DNA of 64,000 bases from Ananas comosus (Eukaryota > Streptophyta > Magnoliopsida > Poales > Bromeliaceae): contig NC_033622.1 in NCBI RefSeq assembly GCF_001540865.1, positions 3,019,454 through 3,083,453 on the forward strand. The letters are read 5' to 3'. The notes below the pieces were generated by a model. The model ran no database searches and was not told the origin of the DNA. It saw only the letters and a list, made by a program, of their open reading frames with translations. The stretch's first letter is position 1; every line of letters starts with the position of its first letter. This document shows positions 44,726 to 55,465 of this stretch, one piece after another. Made by a program: the position numbers and the translations under genes.

Positions 44726-46420
44726 CACGATACTGCGGGCATTTATATAAAAGCCTAATCTAAGAGTTAACTGACTAAGTTATTATTAATATTTAAATTA
44801 AGAACTTAATTTTTAAATAATTAATATTCAAATAGTTTATATATATAAATGATATATATGTAATCATATTCTCTTAGACACTCTAGAAGTTATTGTGAAC
44901 GCACTTACTGAAACTTACACGTTTTCTCGTTGAGACTTAAACTCTTCTGAGTGCATTCAATCGCCATACTACATTTTTATGATTTCTCATTGAATCTGTC
45001 ATTTTCTAGCCGATTTAGAAAAGTAACAATGATTTTTAAGTCTATATATTTTAACCTAATGTATATATATGGACCTGTCACTCGTGTAATTATAATTTTA
45101 TGTAAAAATAGTATAAACAAATGATATAATTTGTGTCAATTAAAAAAAAAGTTTACAGGACTCATTTGAAGATGTCCATTAGTAGAGGGAGTTTACATAT
45201 ATTTTTACCCATATAAGCTATTTTATATATCAATATATATTAGTATATTTATATATATAAAAAAATAAAAAATTTAGAAAAATGAGAAAATTTTCTACTA
45301 CTCTCCTACAATTTTGCCCAATCTATTTACGATTACATCTAACAATTATTTTGAATAAAAATCTGATCCAACATATATAACAATAAGAATCAATTCAACG
45401 AGATTGTAATCGGGCTTAATCAAATTCAAATGAGACGACCTAATAATTATCATGAAAATTAAAATGTACAAAACTTACTTAATTATTTCTGTTGGTGTAT
45501 ATACTATTAAATACACTTAGGTTATTTTGCGAAGTTTTTCTACCTCTCCTATATGCTATTAATAGTAAACTCTAGTAAATTAATATATTCATATATTATA
45601 TAATATATATATATATATGACTTATTAATATGTTATATATATAATAATATTTTACAACACTTAGTAAAAATGTAGTGCAAATGCAGTATTAATTATGAAG
45701 AAAATAGGCTATATATTTTTTATTTAAAATTTTTTAATTTGTCTGGCAATATTTACAATATGATTCACAATATGCTATCTAAAAGATTTAAAATAGATAA
45801 TACCGTTGATTTAGACAAGATATGTTTTTAATGATGATAAATAATTAACAATAATCTCTATGCAAATTACTTTTGAAATAAATAGTAAAAATAAATCTTA
45901 GAATAAATTTTAAATTAATAGATAAATAAAGATCCTTATAAATAATGAAATAATTTGAAATTTAAATAGTTAGAATTAAAAAAAGAATTTTAAAAATAAA
46001 ATGGAAAAATATCTTTTATAGGATTTTCACACCCGTAATCTGTTATAGAAAACTTACTTTTGAAATTAAATAGAAAAATTTATATTTTAAGATTTTCACA
46101 TCAGTAATCTGTTATAGAGAATTTACGTATTCATTGCTGTTCTATTTCTATTTTTATTCTTATATTTAAAATTTTTCGTACGGAAAGAGAAAAATGAGCG
46201 CTAATTTTCCTGCCGAAAAATGGGTCTGTCGATAGACCCAAATTTGAATATACGTGCTTTTATATATAGTATAGATATAATTCAAAATTCAAAAAGAGAG
46301 GAAATTATCTACTCTGCTCCTTTCATTAATTTAATAATAAATAAAAGCCAAAGAGTTGCACCCTATTAAATAAATAAACAAACAAAGTGTTAGTTGGATG
46401 ATGGCTACAATATCATATAG
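44726..46420. other. AT-rich intergenic DNA
   Basis: No gene is supported. TA-rich tracts occur near 45225-45260 and 45600-45650. On minus, TCTATACTATATATAAAAGC begins at about 46275, preceded by A, as at 11060 and 11250; a Helitron 5' end is possible. Confidence 0.5.
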
Positions 46421-46440
46421 TCGTTGACTCTATAAATATT
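46421..46440 (+). promoter_or_regulatory. Putative DUF247 core promoter
   Basis: CTATAAATATT at 46430-46440 is a good plant TATA box, about 160 bp before the start codon. TTGAC just upstream (46423-46427) matches a W-box core, the WRKY-factor site. Function is inferred from position only. Confidence 0.5.
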
Positions 46441-46597
46441 TGTACACACACATATATTAAAGTAATGGTCCAACAATTGAGCACGAGAAACACACTATCA
46501 CCTTTGTAAACTCACCTCACAAGCCAAAACCCTATAAAAAAACGCTCCCTACTCCTCCCCACTACGTGCCCCACCACAGCTCCTACCACAACAAACA

Positions 46598-49078
46598 ATG
46601 CTCTCCATGGCGAAAAACTTAGCCTCCCAAGAGTTCTCGCCGTCCACCGCCGGTGTCGGCTACGGTTCTCTCTTCGACGAGCAGCGGTGGCTCCACCGCG
46701 TTCAGAACAACTTCAACAAGGACACCGTCGACGACCTCCGCTTCGTCGCGAAGGTCTTCGACGTCCCGAAGATCCTCCGCGCCCTCAAGCCCGAGGCCTA
46801 CGTGCCCCAGCTGTTCGCCTTCGGCCCCTACCACCAACACCGGCCCGAGTTCCGCGACATGGAGCGGTACAAGCTCTCCGCCGCCAGGAGGGCGGAGAAG
46901 CTGTTCAGAGACGGCGCCAAGTTCGGCCACCTCGTCAAGGAGATCGTCCAGCATGAAGACCACATCCGCGCTCACTACCACAGGCATAAACAATTTCTTT
47001 GTCTTTTCCATCAATACATTTAAAGGAACTATCTTTTATTAGTTAGTATTATTCTAATGCTTCATTTGTAGGGAGAGAATAAAAAAATAAAAAATAGAAA
47101 AAAAAGAAAGTAATTTTCTGTCTTATTATTGGGATAATGGAAAGAAAAGACGAGAAAATAACTCTCTTTTTTTTCTCTCTCCCTTTCTCTCCATTTTTGG
47201 AGTTCTCCTCTTTTCTTTAAATTTTAGTCCAAACAAGAGAGAGAGAGAGAAATATTTTCTCTCCAAACTTTCTTTTGCTTTCTCCCCTTTAATTTTCTCT
47301 CCATTAGGGGTGTCATTATGCCAATAGATGCTAATACCCGAAATTTTATTCAAATCTGGATGTGAACGGAGCTGAGTTTATCATATGCTAAACGGATATG
47401 ATTTTGAATAAAGGTATAAAAAAATGAAAACATGTTGGATTTGAATTCGGGCATGGAATTTGTTTGTACCCACCAAAACCCGAACCTATCCGAACTCTAA
47501 TTGATTTTATATTATATATTACATATATGTGATGCTTTATTTAATTTTTTATTTTGAAATTTTATATTTTAATATAATATATTTTGAAATCTAGTAAAAA
47601 GAAAAAAAAGGATTGATAAAACTATAGTGGATAAAGTGGACCTTTAGATGAGACGGTATAAGATTTACACTTATTTTTGGAGATTATAGGTTGCATTGTT
47701 AGACCATTAATCATGGTTTATAGTTTAAACGTATGTTGTATATAATGCTAATTAATTATGATTTTAATCATCTTCTATGCACAGAACTATTGATTTAAAT
47801 GAGGACACCCTAGCGTGGATGATGGCGATCGACGCGTGCTTCTTGCTCGAATTCCTGCGGAACTATCACCACGTTGAGGAAGAAGGAAAGGCTCTTGTTA
47901 ACACCGCGGTGAACTGGGTGAACACCATTGTTAGGGACATCATGATGCTCGAGAACCAGATCCCCCTCATTCTCTTAACGAAGACATTAGAGCTCATCAA
48001 ATGCTCATCTGATGATGCTTCAAACGAGCTATCACCGGTCTTTGATAGATTCATCAAAGAGGTCTCTCCTTTTAAGATCACGGGCAATATCGTCGTCGAT
48101 ACTGCTAAGCACGGGCATCTACTCGAACTCCTCTACTATACTCTAGTCCCCACGTCGGAAGCCTCCCTTGATCAAATAGAGATGGATGTTTCAAATGGGC
48201 TGTACGAAAACCTCGCGGAAGAGTTTGAGGACACCGAGAAGGTGAAAAAAGCATTCGAAGAGGTCGCGAATCTAAACATCGGCCCGATTCGATTCCTCAA
48301 GGAAAACCTCGTAAAGAAACCGATGAATTTTCTAGCGAGCGTTCCAGGGATGCTTATGAGAAAGATACCGTTACTTTCGGCCCTAGCTCCCCTTGTTGAG
48401 AAGATAATCTCTCAAACAAATGTCGAGTCCAAGTTGGCCGATGGAACCCTAGTTAGCAATATCATTAGATCACCTTTGGTAGATGAGATCATGATTCCCA
48501 GCGTCAGCGAGCTTGTCAGCGCCGGTGTAAAATTTGTCCCTGCGCAGGAGAACGGGATGAATGGGATTAATTTCGATGCTATAACCGGAGTTTTTACTCT
48601 GCCCGTCGTCACGCTAGATGCTAACAGTGAAGTCATACTGAGGAATTTGGTAGCATACGAGGCTTCGGCGGTACTGAAAGGGCCTTTATTTCTAGCACGG
48701 TACACCGAACTGATGAACGGAATTATAGACACGACAGAAGACGTGCAGATACTGAGGCAAAGCGAGATCATACGGAATCACCTGAAGAGCGATAAGCAAG
48801 TGGCGGATCTGTGGAACGGGATGAGCCGGTCGATTCGGCTTACGAGCGTGCCCCAGCTTGACCACGTGATCAAGGAAGTGAACATGCACCACAGCAGGAA
48901 GATGAAGGTGAAGGTCGACAAGTTTCTCAAGAAGTACGTGTTCGAGTCGTGGAAGATCCTCACTCTGTTAGCAGCTATAATCCTTCTGGGCATGACCGCA
49001 TTGCAGGCCTTCTGCTCGGTGTATACATGTAATCGGTGGTTCAAGGCAATAGAACCCCCGCCATCCGGGCAACAATAG
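46598..49078 (+). CDS. DUF247 membrane protein, two exons with GC-AG intron
   Basis: Exon 1 is 46598-46983 and exon 2 is 47785-49078; the product is about 559 aa. The joined protein follows the family without a break: RALKPEAYVPQLFAFGPYHQ (family motif for P-x-FGPYH), MERYKLSAARR, then IRAHYHR at the splice and TIDLNEDTLAWMMAIDACFL, LEFLRNY, DIMMLENQIPLILL, KHGHLLELLYYTLVP, and VVTLDANSEVILRNLVAYEA. A C-terminal hydrophobic helix (ILTLLAAIILLGMTALQAFC, about residues 520-539) and a short tail give a tail-anchored topology typical of DUF247. Biochemical function is unknown; some grass DUF247 genes lie at self-incompatibility loci, which says nothing certain about this one. The donor is AG|GCATAA, so the 801 bp intron is GC-AG (acceptor TATGCACAG). 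Exon 1 is GC-rich. An in-frame second ATG lies at 46610. Confidence 0.9.
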
Positions 49079-49163
49079 AATAAATTTATGCGTCTAAATC
49101 ATGTATACCTTCTAAGCCCTAATTTAATAGTTATGTCACTAATCTTGTACTCTGTTGAATAAA
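49079..49163 (+). terminator. Probable DUF247 poly(A) signals
   Basis: AATAAA occurs at 49079-49084, directly after the stop codon, and again at 49158-49163 (GTTGAATAAAGATTG), which is the more usual distance for cleavage. Confidence 0.5.
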
Positions 49164-49199
49164 GATTGATGAATATTGATTAATGTATTTTAATTTTTT

Positions 49200-49656
49200 C
49201 CTTCAATACCACATAAGCCCCTCTATTTTATCATTACCCTTCTTATACTTCACTCTTTCGCAACAAAAATTTGAAGTGAGGGTCGGAAAAAGAAAAGATG
49301 AAAAAAAAAACATTGCATGAAGGGTACGCAAAATAGCAGGATTTTTTCTATTGGAATCAAGATGGCGGGCCCATGAGGGGGACATAAGTACTAATAATGT
49401 GAGATATAAGCGGACTAAGTACGTTGACTTTCTTTTTCTTTTTTTTTTTTCTTTTTTTTGTTTTTACATTGAAGAATGAAATGCAATATAGATTGACAAT
49501 ATATATTCGGAGAGTTATTGGAAATTAGATATTAAATTATTCTATGGCGTATGTAATTAATATATATATACAATGATACCGACCTTAATTAGAAGGAACT
49601 ACTTAATTAATAGTTGTGGAATTGGTCTATGCTACTCCCATTTATACATAAGCATA
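49200..49656. other. Intergenic DNA, no gene seen
   Basis: AT-rich with a poly-T tract near 49431-49460. No supported gene. Confidence 0.5.
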
Positions 49657-50051
49657 CACGATGACCACTATTTAATTTGGCAAGTTCGCTGCAAGATAAC
49701 CTTAACTTAAGCCTCCTCACGTTCTCTATTAATAAATATTATAACAAAATAAACTTAAATTTAAACCTTTATGAATTTTTATGTACTTTATAAATAATAT
49801 AGTTTTTTTCACATTAAATAAACTTGTTCTAAAGCTTTCACACGCCTTTAAAANCACGATGACCACTATTTAATTTGGCAAGTTCGCTGCAAGATAACCT
49901 TAACTTAAGCCTCCTCACGTTCTCTATTAATAAATATTATAACAAAATAAACTTAAATTTAAACCTTTATGAATTTTTATGTACTTTATAAATAATATAG
50001 TTTTTTTCACATTAAATAAACTTGTTCTAAAGCTTTCACACGCCTTTAAAA
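49657..50051. repeat. Identical 197 bp direct copies around a single N
   Basis: 49657-49853 and 49855-50051 are identical and separated only by the N at 49854. This is most simply two contig ends that overlap but were joined without merging. Confidence 0.85.
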
Positions 50052-50299
50052 CAACATAACTTCATTTTTAAATATATAATTAATAAAAACTTTCATATCA
50101 AATGAGTGATCAACGGTAAGTTCCGACCAAATCAAGGTATTTTTGCTGTACATATGCATCTGCATCGCCTATTTTTGTTGAAGATAAGACCAAATTAACT
50201 ATTAGTTAGAAAATTAGTTATTTAAAATAATCCTTTCATATGTTTAGTTTGATAAACATCTATTAGTTGTATTGTTATAAATTAGTCAATTTGTTGGGT

Positions 50300-50388
50300 T
50301 ATTAATATATGGCTAGCATTGCTACTTATTCGGCCAAGTATGTACACGAGAGGATCAACCAATTAAATAAGTTTCTTCATATTATTCT
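50300..50388 (+). mobile_element. Left part of an older Copia-type LTR (split)
   Basis: TGTTGGGTTATTAATATATGG to ATTATTCT appears to continue at 58989-59093 (TATACGGCGCG...CACCATGACA), directly before a primer-binding site. The Copia element at 50389-58983 inserted into it with ATTCT duplicated. The left boundary is a guess. Confidence 0.45.
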
Positions 50389-50757
50389 TGTTACGAAAAA
50401 CTCACAAACAGAAACAAAAATGATAAACATGAAACAGACAAACCACAAGCAGAAATAAAAGAGAACACCAAGATTTACGTGAAAAATCCTTTGCAGGAAA
50501 AAACCACGGTGAGGGAGGAGAGAACTTCACTATTGAAAAAGGAATATAATGTTTGAAGTACAACAAGCATCAATCTGTCACCTTTAGGGCAAAAGCGAAA
50601 AAGAAACTCTTAACAAGCTCGGGCCCCCTCCGCTACACACCACAAACATTCATTTTTTTCTCCACAAACTTATTTTCAAGTTGTCGCACCGCGAAACTGC
50701 TGGCGTGTCGAAAGTCCCGAACTGAAGTCGATTATCAATTTCGAGTCACATATAACA
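50389..50757 (-). repeat. 3' LTR of old Copia element
   Basis: 369 bp, TGTTACGAAAAACTCAC to CACATATAACA on plus. Clearly related to but well diverged from 58614-58983; shared blocks include CAACAAGCATCAATCTGTC and GTCGATTATCAATTTCGAGT. Confidence 0.85.
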
Positions 50758-50845
50758 AATCTCTATCTTGACGAGAAATTTTCTTTAAATGAAGCAGCAA
50801 CCATAACTCTCCACCTTCTCCACAAAGCCCCTGAGGGTGGTCCAA

Positions 50846-53756
50846 TCAACAGTTAATACTAATCAAGTCCAAGCAATACTTAAACTTGAGAGGAATAAGG
50901 GGCTTCGTCAACATGTCAGCAGGATTTTCTAAAATGCTAATATTTTTCATTTCAATGTCTCCTTGCGCAAGAACTTCACGAATAAAATGATACTTGATGT
51001 CAATATGCTTTATTCTCTCATGAAACATTTGATCCTTTGTGGGATAAATGGCACTCTGACTGTTGCAAAATACTGTTAGTTTCTGACTGCCACCGCTTAA
51101 TTCACCCAGTAGGCCTCTTAACCAAATACTTTCCTTCACAGCCTTCGTGATCGCCATGTACTCGGTCTCTGGTGTAGATAGTGCAATAGTAGAGTAAACA
51201 GGCTCGCCAACTAATAGCGCATCCTCCAAGTGAGAAGACATAACCAGTAAGAGATATTCTTTTATCAAGATCTCCAACATAATCATAATCCACATAGCCT
51301 GTCAAACATGCTTCAGATCTTCTGAACTCTAAACAAGCACTAGTAGTATCTCGCAGATACCGCAAAATCCATTTCACAGCTTGCCAGTGTTATTTTTCTG
51401 GATTTGCCATGTACCTACTCACCATGCTTACAGCATGTGCAAGATCTGGTCTCGTGCAAACCATAGCATACATTATGCTACTGACTGCGCTGGCATAAGG
51501 GACTTGTTCCACGTATGCCTTCTCATCATCAGTTTTTGGAGACAAATCAGTTGAAAGTTTAAAATGTGTAGCGAAATGCGTACTTACAGGCTTAACATCC
51601 TTCATACAAAAGCGCTCCAACATGCGCTGGATGTATCCCTTCTGAGTCAGCTGTAACTTCTTTACTTTTTTGTTTCGCTGCATCTCTATACCAAGTATCT
51701 TCTTCGCTGCACCTAAATCTTTAACATCAAATTCAGATTTCAACTGATTTTTGAGGTCATCAACATCAGCCATATTCTTAGCAGCAATCAACATGTCATC
51801 CACATAAAGCAGCAAATAGATGAAAGAGCCATTAATTAATTTTTTTTATGTAAACACAACTATCATAATTGTTTCTATTAAAATCATAGCTAATCATAAA
51901 TGAATCAAACCTCTTATACCATTGTCTTGGAGATTGCTTTAACCCATAGAGAGATTTCTTTAATCTGCAAACCTGGTCTTCTTTTCCTTCAACGACGGAT
52001 CCCTCGGGCTGCTGCATATAAATCTCCTCCTCTAACTCGCCATGTAAGAAAGCCGTCTTCACATCCAGTTGCTCAAGTTCCAAATCATTTATAGCAACTA
52101 ATCCAAGTAGAACTCTAATGGATGTATGCTTCACTACTGGTGAAAAAACATCATTGAAGTCGACACCCGGAATTTGACTGTATCCTTTCGCAACCAAACG
52201 GGTCTTATATCTGATACTCTCAATTCCTGGAGTGCCTTCTTTCTTCTTGAACACCCATTTGCAACGAACAACTTTCTTTCCCTTTGAAAGCTTTTTTCTT
52301 TCCCTTTGAAAGCTTTACTAGATCCCAAGTTTGATTTTTATGAAGAGATTCCATCTCTTCCTCCATAGTGAGCAATCATTTTGTAGATTCATTACATGAA
52401 ATTGCCTCTTTATAAGTGCATGACTCCTTAGGCGCATTTGTCTCTTGAGCAGTCATAAATGCATAAGCCACCAAGTTCATTTCTTCGTTCTCTGTGGTGG
52501 TCTAATCTCCCTCCTTTGTCGATCTCTGACTATCGAATATGTGTCTGTCTATGATGGTGCCCGCGGCTCGGTAAAAGCAGAATCGCTTGAAGAGGTACCT
52601 GATGTTGGAATGATCTAACTTTTAGAGTTGTTTTGAAACTCCACCTCGACAGATTTCTTTGATGCATCTGCATCTGCATCTGCACCTGTATCACAAGAGA
52701 CACGCGACTCCTTCTTTCGGTGAAGCATAGCAGTTTCATTAAACTTAACATCTCTACTAATAATAATTTTCTTATCTTCAGGACACCACAACCGGAAACC
52801 TTTAGTACCAAAAGCATAACCCAAAAACTTGCATTCTTTAGATCTAGGTTTCAAGTTTCCTTGACTAACACGTGCATAAACAGTGTATCCGAAAATTTTT
52901 GAATCAGAATAACTAGGAAGGTGGCCAGACGATACCTCTTTCGGAGTTTTCAGATCAATGGAAGTCGACGGAGACCGATTCACCAAATAGCAAGCTGTAG
53001 ATGCAGCCTCTGCCCAAAACTCCTCACCAAATCCTGCATTTGAGAGTAGGCATCTTGTCTTCTCGATCAATATTCTGTTCTTACGTTCTGCCACGCCATT
53101 TTGCTGCGGTATATATGCAACTGTGTGATGTCTCTCGATTTCTTTATCTTTACAAAATTCATTGAATTCCCCTGAACAAAACTCCAATCTATTATTGGTG
53201 CGAAGGCGTTTAATTTGCTTTCCTGTCTGCTTCTCAATCAAAGTCTTCTACTGCTTGAAAGTCTTGAATACATGGCTTTTTTGCAATAGAAAAAATGTCC
53301 AAACCTTCCTTGAACCTATGAAGGTTAACATGTATTTCGCTTCACCTTTAGAGGGTACTGGTGCTGCCCCCCAAAGATTTGAATGGATGTAATTTAGCAT
53401 TTCTTTGGTTCTGTGGACTGCCTTGCTGAAGCTGACCCTCTTCTTCTTTCCAAAAACAGTGTTTGCAGAATTCCAGACTACCAGTATTTTGGCCACAAAA
53501 GAGTTCTCTTTTGCTCAGCACCATCAATTCTCTTTCGCTCATATGTCCCAGCCTCATATGCTATACTTTTGTGACATCTGAATCGGACATAGATGAAGAG
53601 GAAACCGCAGCTCCACATGTCATAGTAGATCCTGGCAGGATATATAGTTTTCCTTCTTACCTTTAACCTTTCATCACAACAATAGCTCCTTTAACAACTT
53701 CCAAAATTCCATCTTCACCAGTGAATTTATATCCTTTAGTGTCAAGGATACTCAAA
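50846..53756 (-). pseudogene. Copia pol remnant: integrase, RT, RNase H
   Basis: Reading from 53756 downward: pre-integrase part (LSILDTKGYKF, HMRLGHMSERELMVLSKREL, 53348-53756); integrase with PQQNGVAERKNR and TACYLVNRSPS (52615-53241); reverse transcriptase QLDVKTAFLHGELEEEIYMQ (51832-52254), then LLYVDDMLIAAK (51390-51815) after a frameshift near 51820; RNase H YDYVGDLDKRISLTGYVFSL and STPETEYMAITKAVKESIWL in different frames (50846-51377). In the integrase the second catalytic Asp is replaced: LRTNNRLEF where active copies have T-D-N-G. Several in-frame stops are present (for example near 53640 and 53260). The element cannot encode active enzymes. Confidence 0.9.
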
Positions 53757-54786
53757 GGTATCGTTTGGTTCGGGGATAAGCAAAAAGTGGGTATTCCGGG
53801 AATAGGTATAAATTGAGGTATAAGCGAGGATTAGATCAATTTTGCGTTTGGATGAAAATTGAGTTATTGCTGGGGATAAAAAAAATAGCATTTGGTTAGG
53901 TAAGATGGGCATAAGATTAAGTTGGTAGTTAAAAATAAAAAATAATGATATTATCTTTTTCTTTATATTAGATTTTAACTTTTATATTTTATATTATATT
54001 TTAAAATTTAAAATATAAACTTTTAATTTAAAAATTAAAATTAAAAAATATAACTTTTAAAATCTCAAATTTATAAATTTAAAAATTAATTTTTAAAGTT
54101 TGAACATTAAATTTAGATGAAATTTTAATTTAAAAAATAACATATCAATTCTAATATAAAAAATTAAAATATCAAAATTTATAATTTAAATTAACAATTA
54201 AAATTTAAATTTTTAATTTGTAATTTAAATTATAAATTTAATTTTTGAATTTATAATTTAATTTTATAATAAATTAAAACTCTCTCTCTCTCTTCTCTCC
54301 TCTCTCTCTTTATGGGTGGAACAAGCAGGGTGATCCTAAAATATTTTTTTAAATTCAAAAATTAAATTAAAATTTTTAATTTTAATTTTAAAATTTAAAA
54401 TTTAAAATTTAAAATTTAAGATCAAATTTAAATTTAAAATATAAATATCAAATTTATATTAAAAAATATAAAATTTAAAATTAAATTTTAATATTAAATT
54501 TAAATTTAAAACTATAAACTTGAATTTTGAAATTACCAATTATAAATTTTTAAAACTAAAATTAAAATTAAAATTTTTAATTTTTAATTTTTTTAAAAAA
54601 ATGGGGGTGGGAACAACTTGTTCCCACCCTATTCCACCTAAGGGTGGGAACTAGCTATTCCCACCCTTAATGGGTAACCAACCCGTTAAGGGTGGGAATA
54701 GCTAGTTCCTACCCTTAAAAATAGTGTTTGGGGAACAAGGGGGGGATAACCCCTTATCCTCACCCTTGTTCCCCAACCAAACATGG
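53757..54786. repeat. GTTTGGTT-terminated MITE-like element inside Copia pol
   Basis: It runs from GGTATCGTTTGGTTCGGGG to TTCCCCAACCAAACATGGCC; the termini are inverted (GTTTGGTT / AACCAAAC). It separates NLISL from SILDTKG of the host polyprotein, and removal with one AAA (or CAAAG) copy restores continuity of the flanks. Long AAATTT tracts and a CT run (54282-54310) lie inside. The head (GGGATAAGCAAAAAGTGGGT) matches the complement of the tail of the elements at 13992-15603; the right third (GGTGGGAATAGCTAGTTCC) has an inverted partner at 54642-54664. Confidence 0.8.
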
Positions 54787-55465
54787 CCAAAGAGATTAAA
54801 TTTTTCTTCAATTATGGAATATATCTTACATCAGTGAGCGTTCTGACTACTGCGTCAAACAGCTTAATGTTCACAACTCCTCGTCCAACAACTTTGCAGG
54901 ATGCATCATTCTCCATCAGAACAACTCCACCATTAATAGCTTCAAAAATAGAGAACCAGTCCTTATTAGGACACATATGGAACAAGCACGCAGAATCAAG
55001 GATCCACTCTATGCTGGCTCTGGATTGATCATCACAGACGAGCAGAACATTCCCATCACTACTGTAATTTTCTGCTACACTGGCTTCAGCAGATTTCGAG
55101 CTATCTTTTCCCTTTCGATCATTTTTCCCTTCGATCTGTTCCTTCCTGTTCAATTTGAAACAGTCCGCCTTAATGTGGCCCTTCTTTTTACAGTAGTTAC
55201 AGATTAAGTTCTTATGCTTGGATTTAGATCTAACCTTTTCTTTACTGTCACCAAAATTTCTCTGCTTGGATCTTCCTCTGGTAAAGAGACCCTCTACTTG
55301 ACTTTCAGTAGTACCACTCATCTCTTTATCGATCATCTTTTTCGAGAGGACCGCAGTTGAGACATCTTCCAAAGAGATGGTATCACGTCCATAAAGCATA
55401 GTATCTCTAAAATTTCTATAAGAAGGCGGCAAAAAACATAAAAGCAGTAGCGCTAAATCTTTATC
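54787..55465 (-). pseudogene. Copia gag C-terminus and protease remnant
   Basis: From 55465 downward: DKDLALLLLCFLPPSYRNFR, MLYGRDTISLEDVSTAVLSK, zinc knuckle CNYCKKKGHIKADC (intact CX2CX4HX4C), then IEWILDSACLFHMCPNKDWF, in which D-S-A keeps the catalytic Asp, and VVRTLTDVRYIP, where a stop follows before LKKNLISL. It joins the N-terminal gag piece at 58146 across the solo LTR. Confidence 0.88.

Noticed and set aside
46619..47042. Large antisense and shifted frames over DUF247 exon 1
   Set aside because: They are shadows of a GC-rich coding exon; the true frame carries the family motifs.
46598..49078. DUF247 as a self-incompatibility determinant
   Set aside because: DUF247 is a large family; nothing in the window (such as an adjacent female determinant) supports that role.
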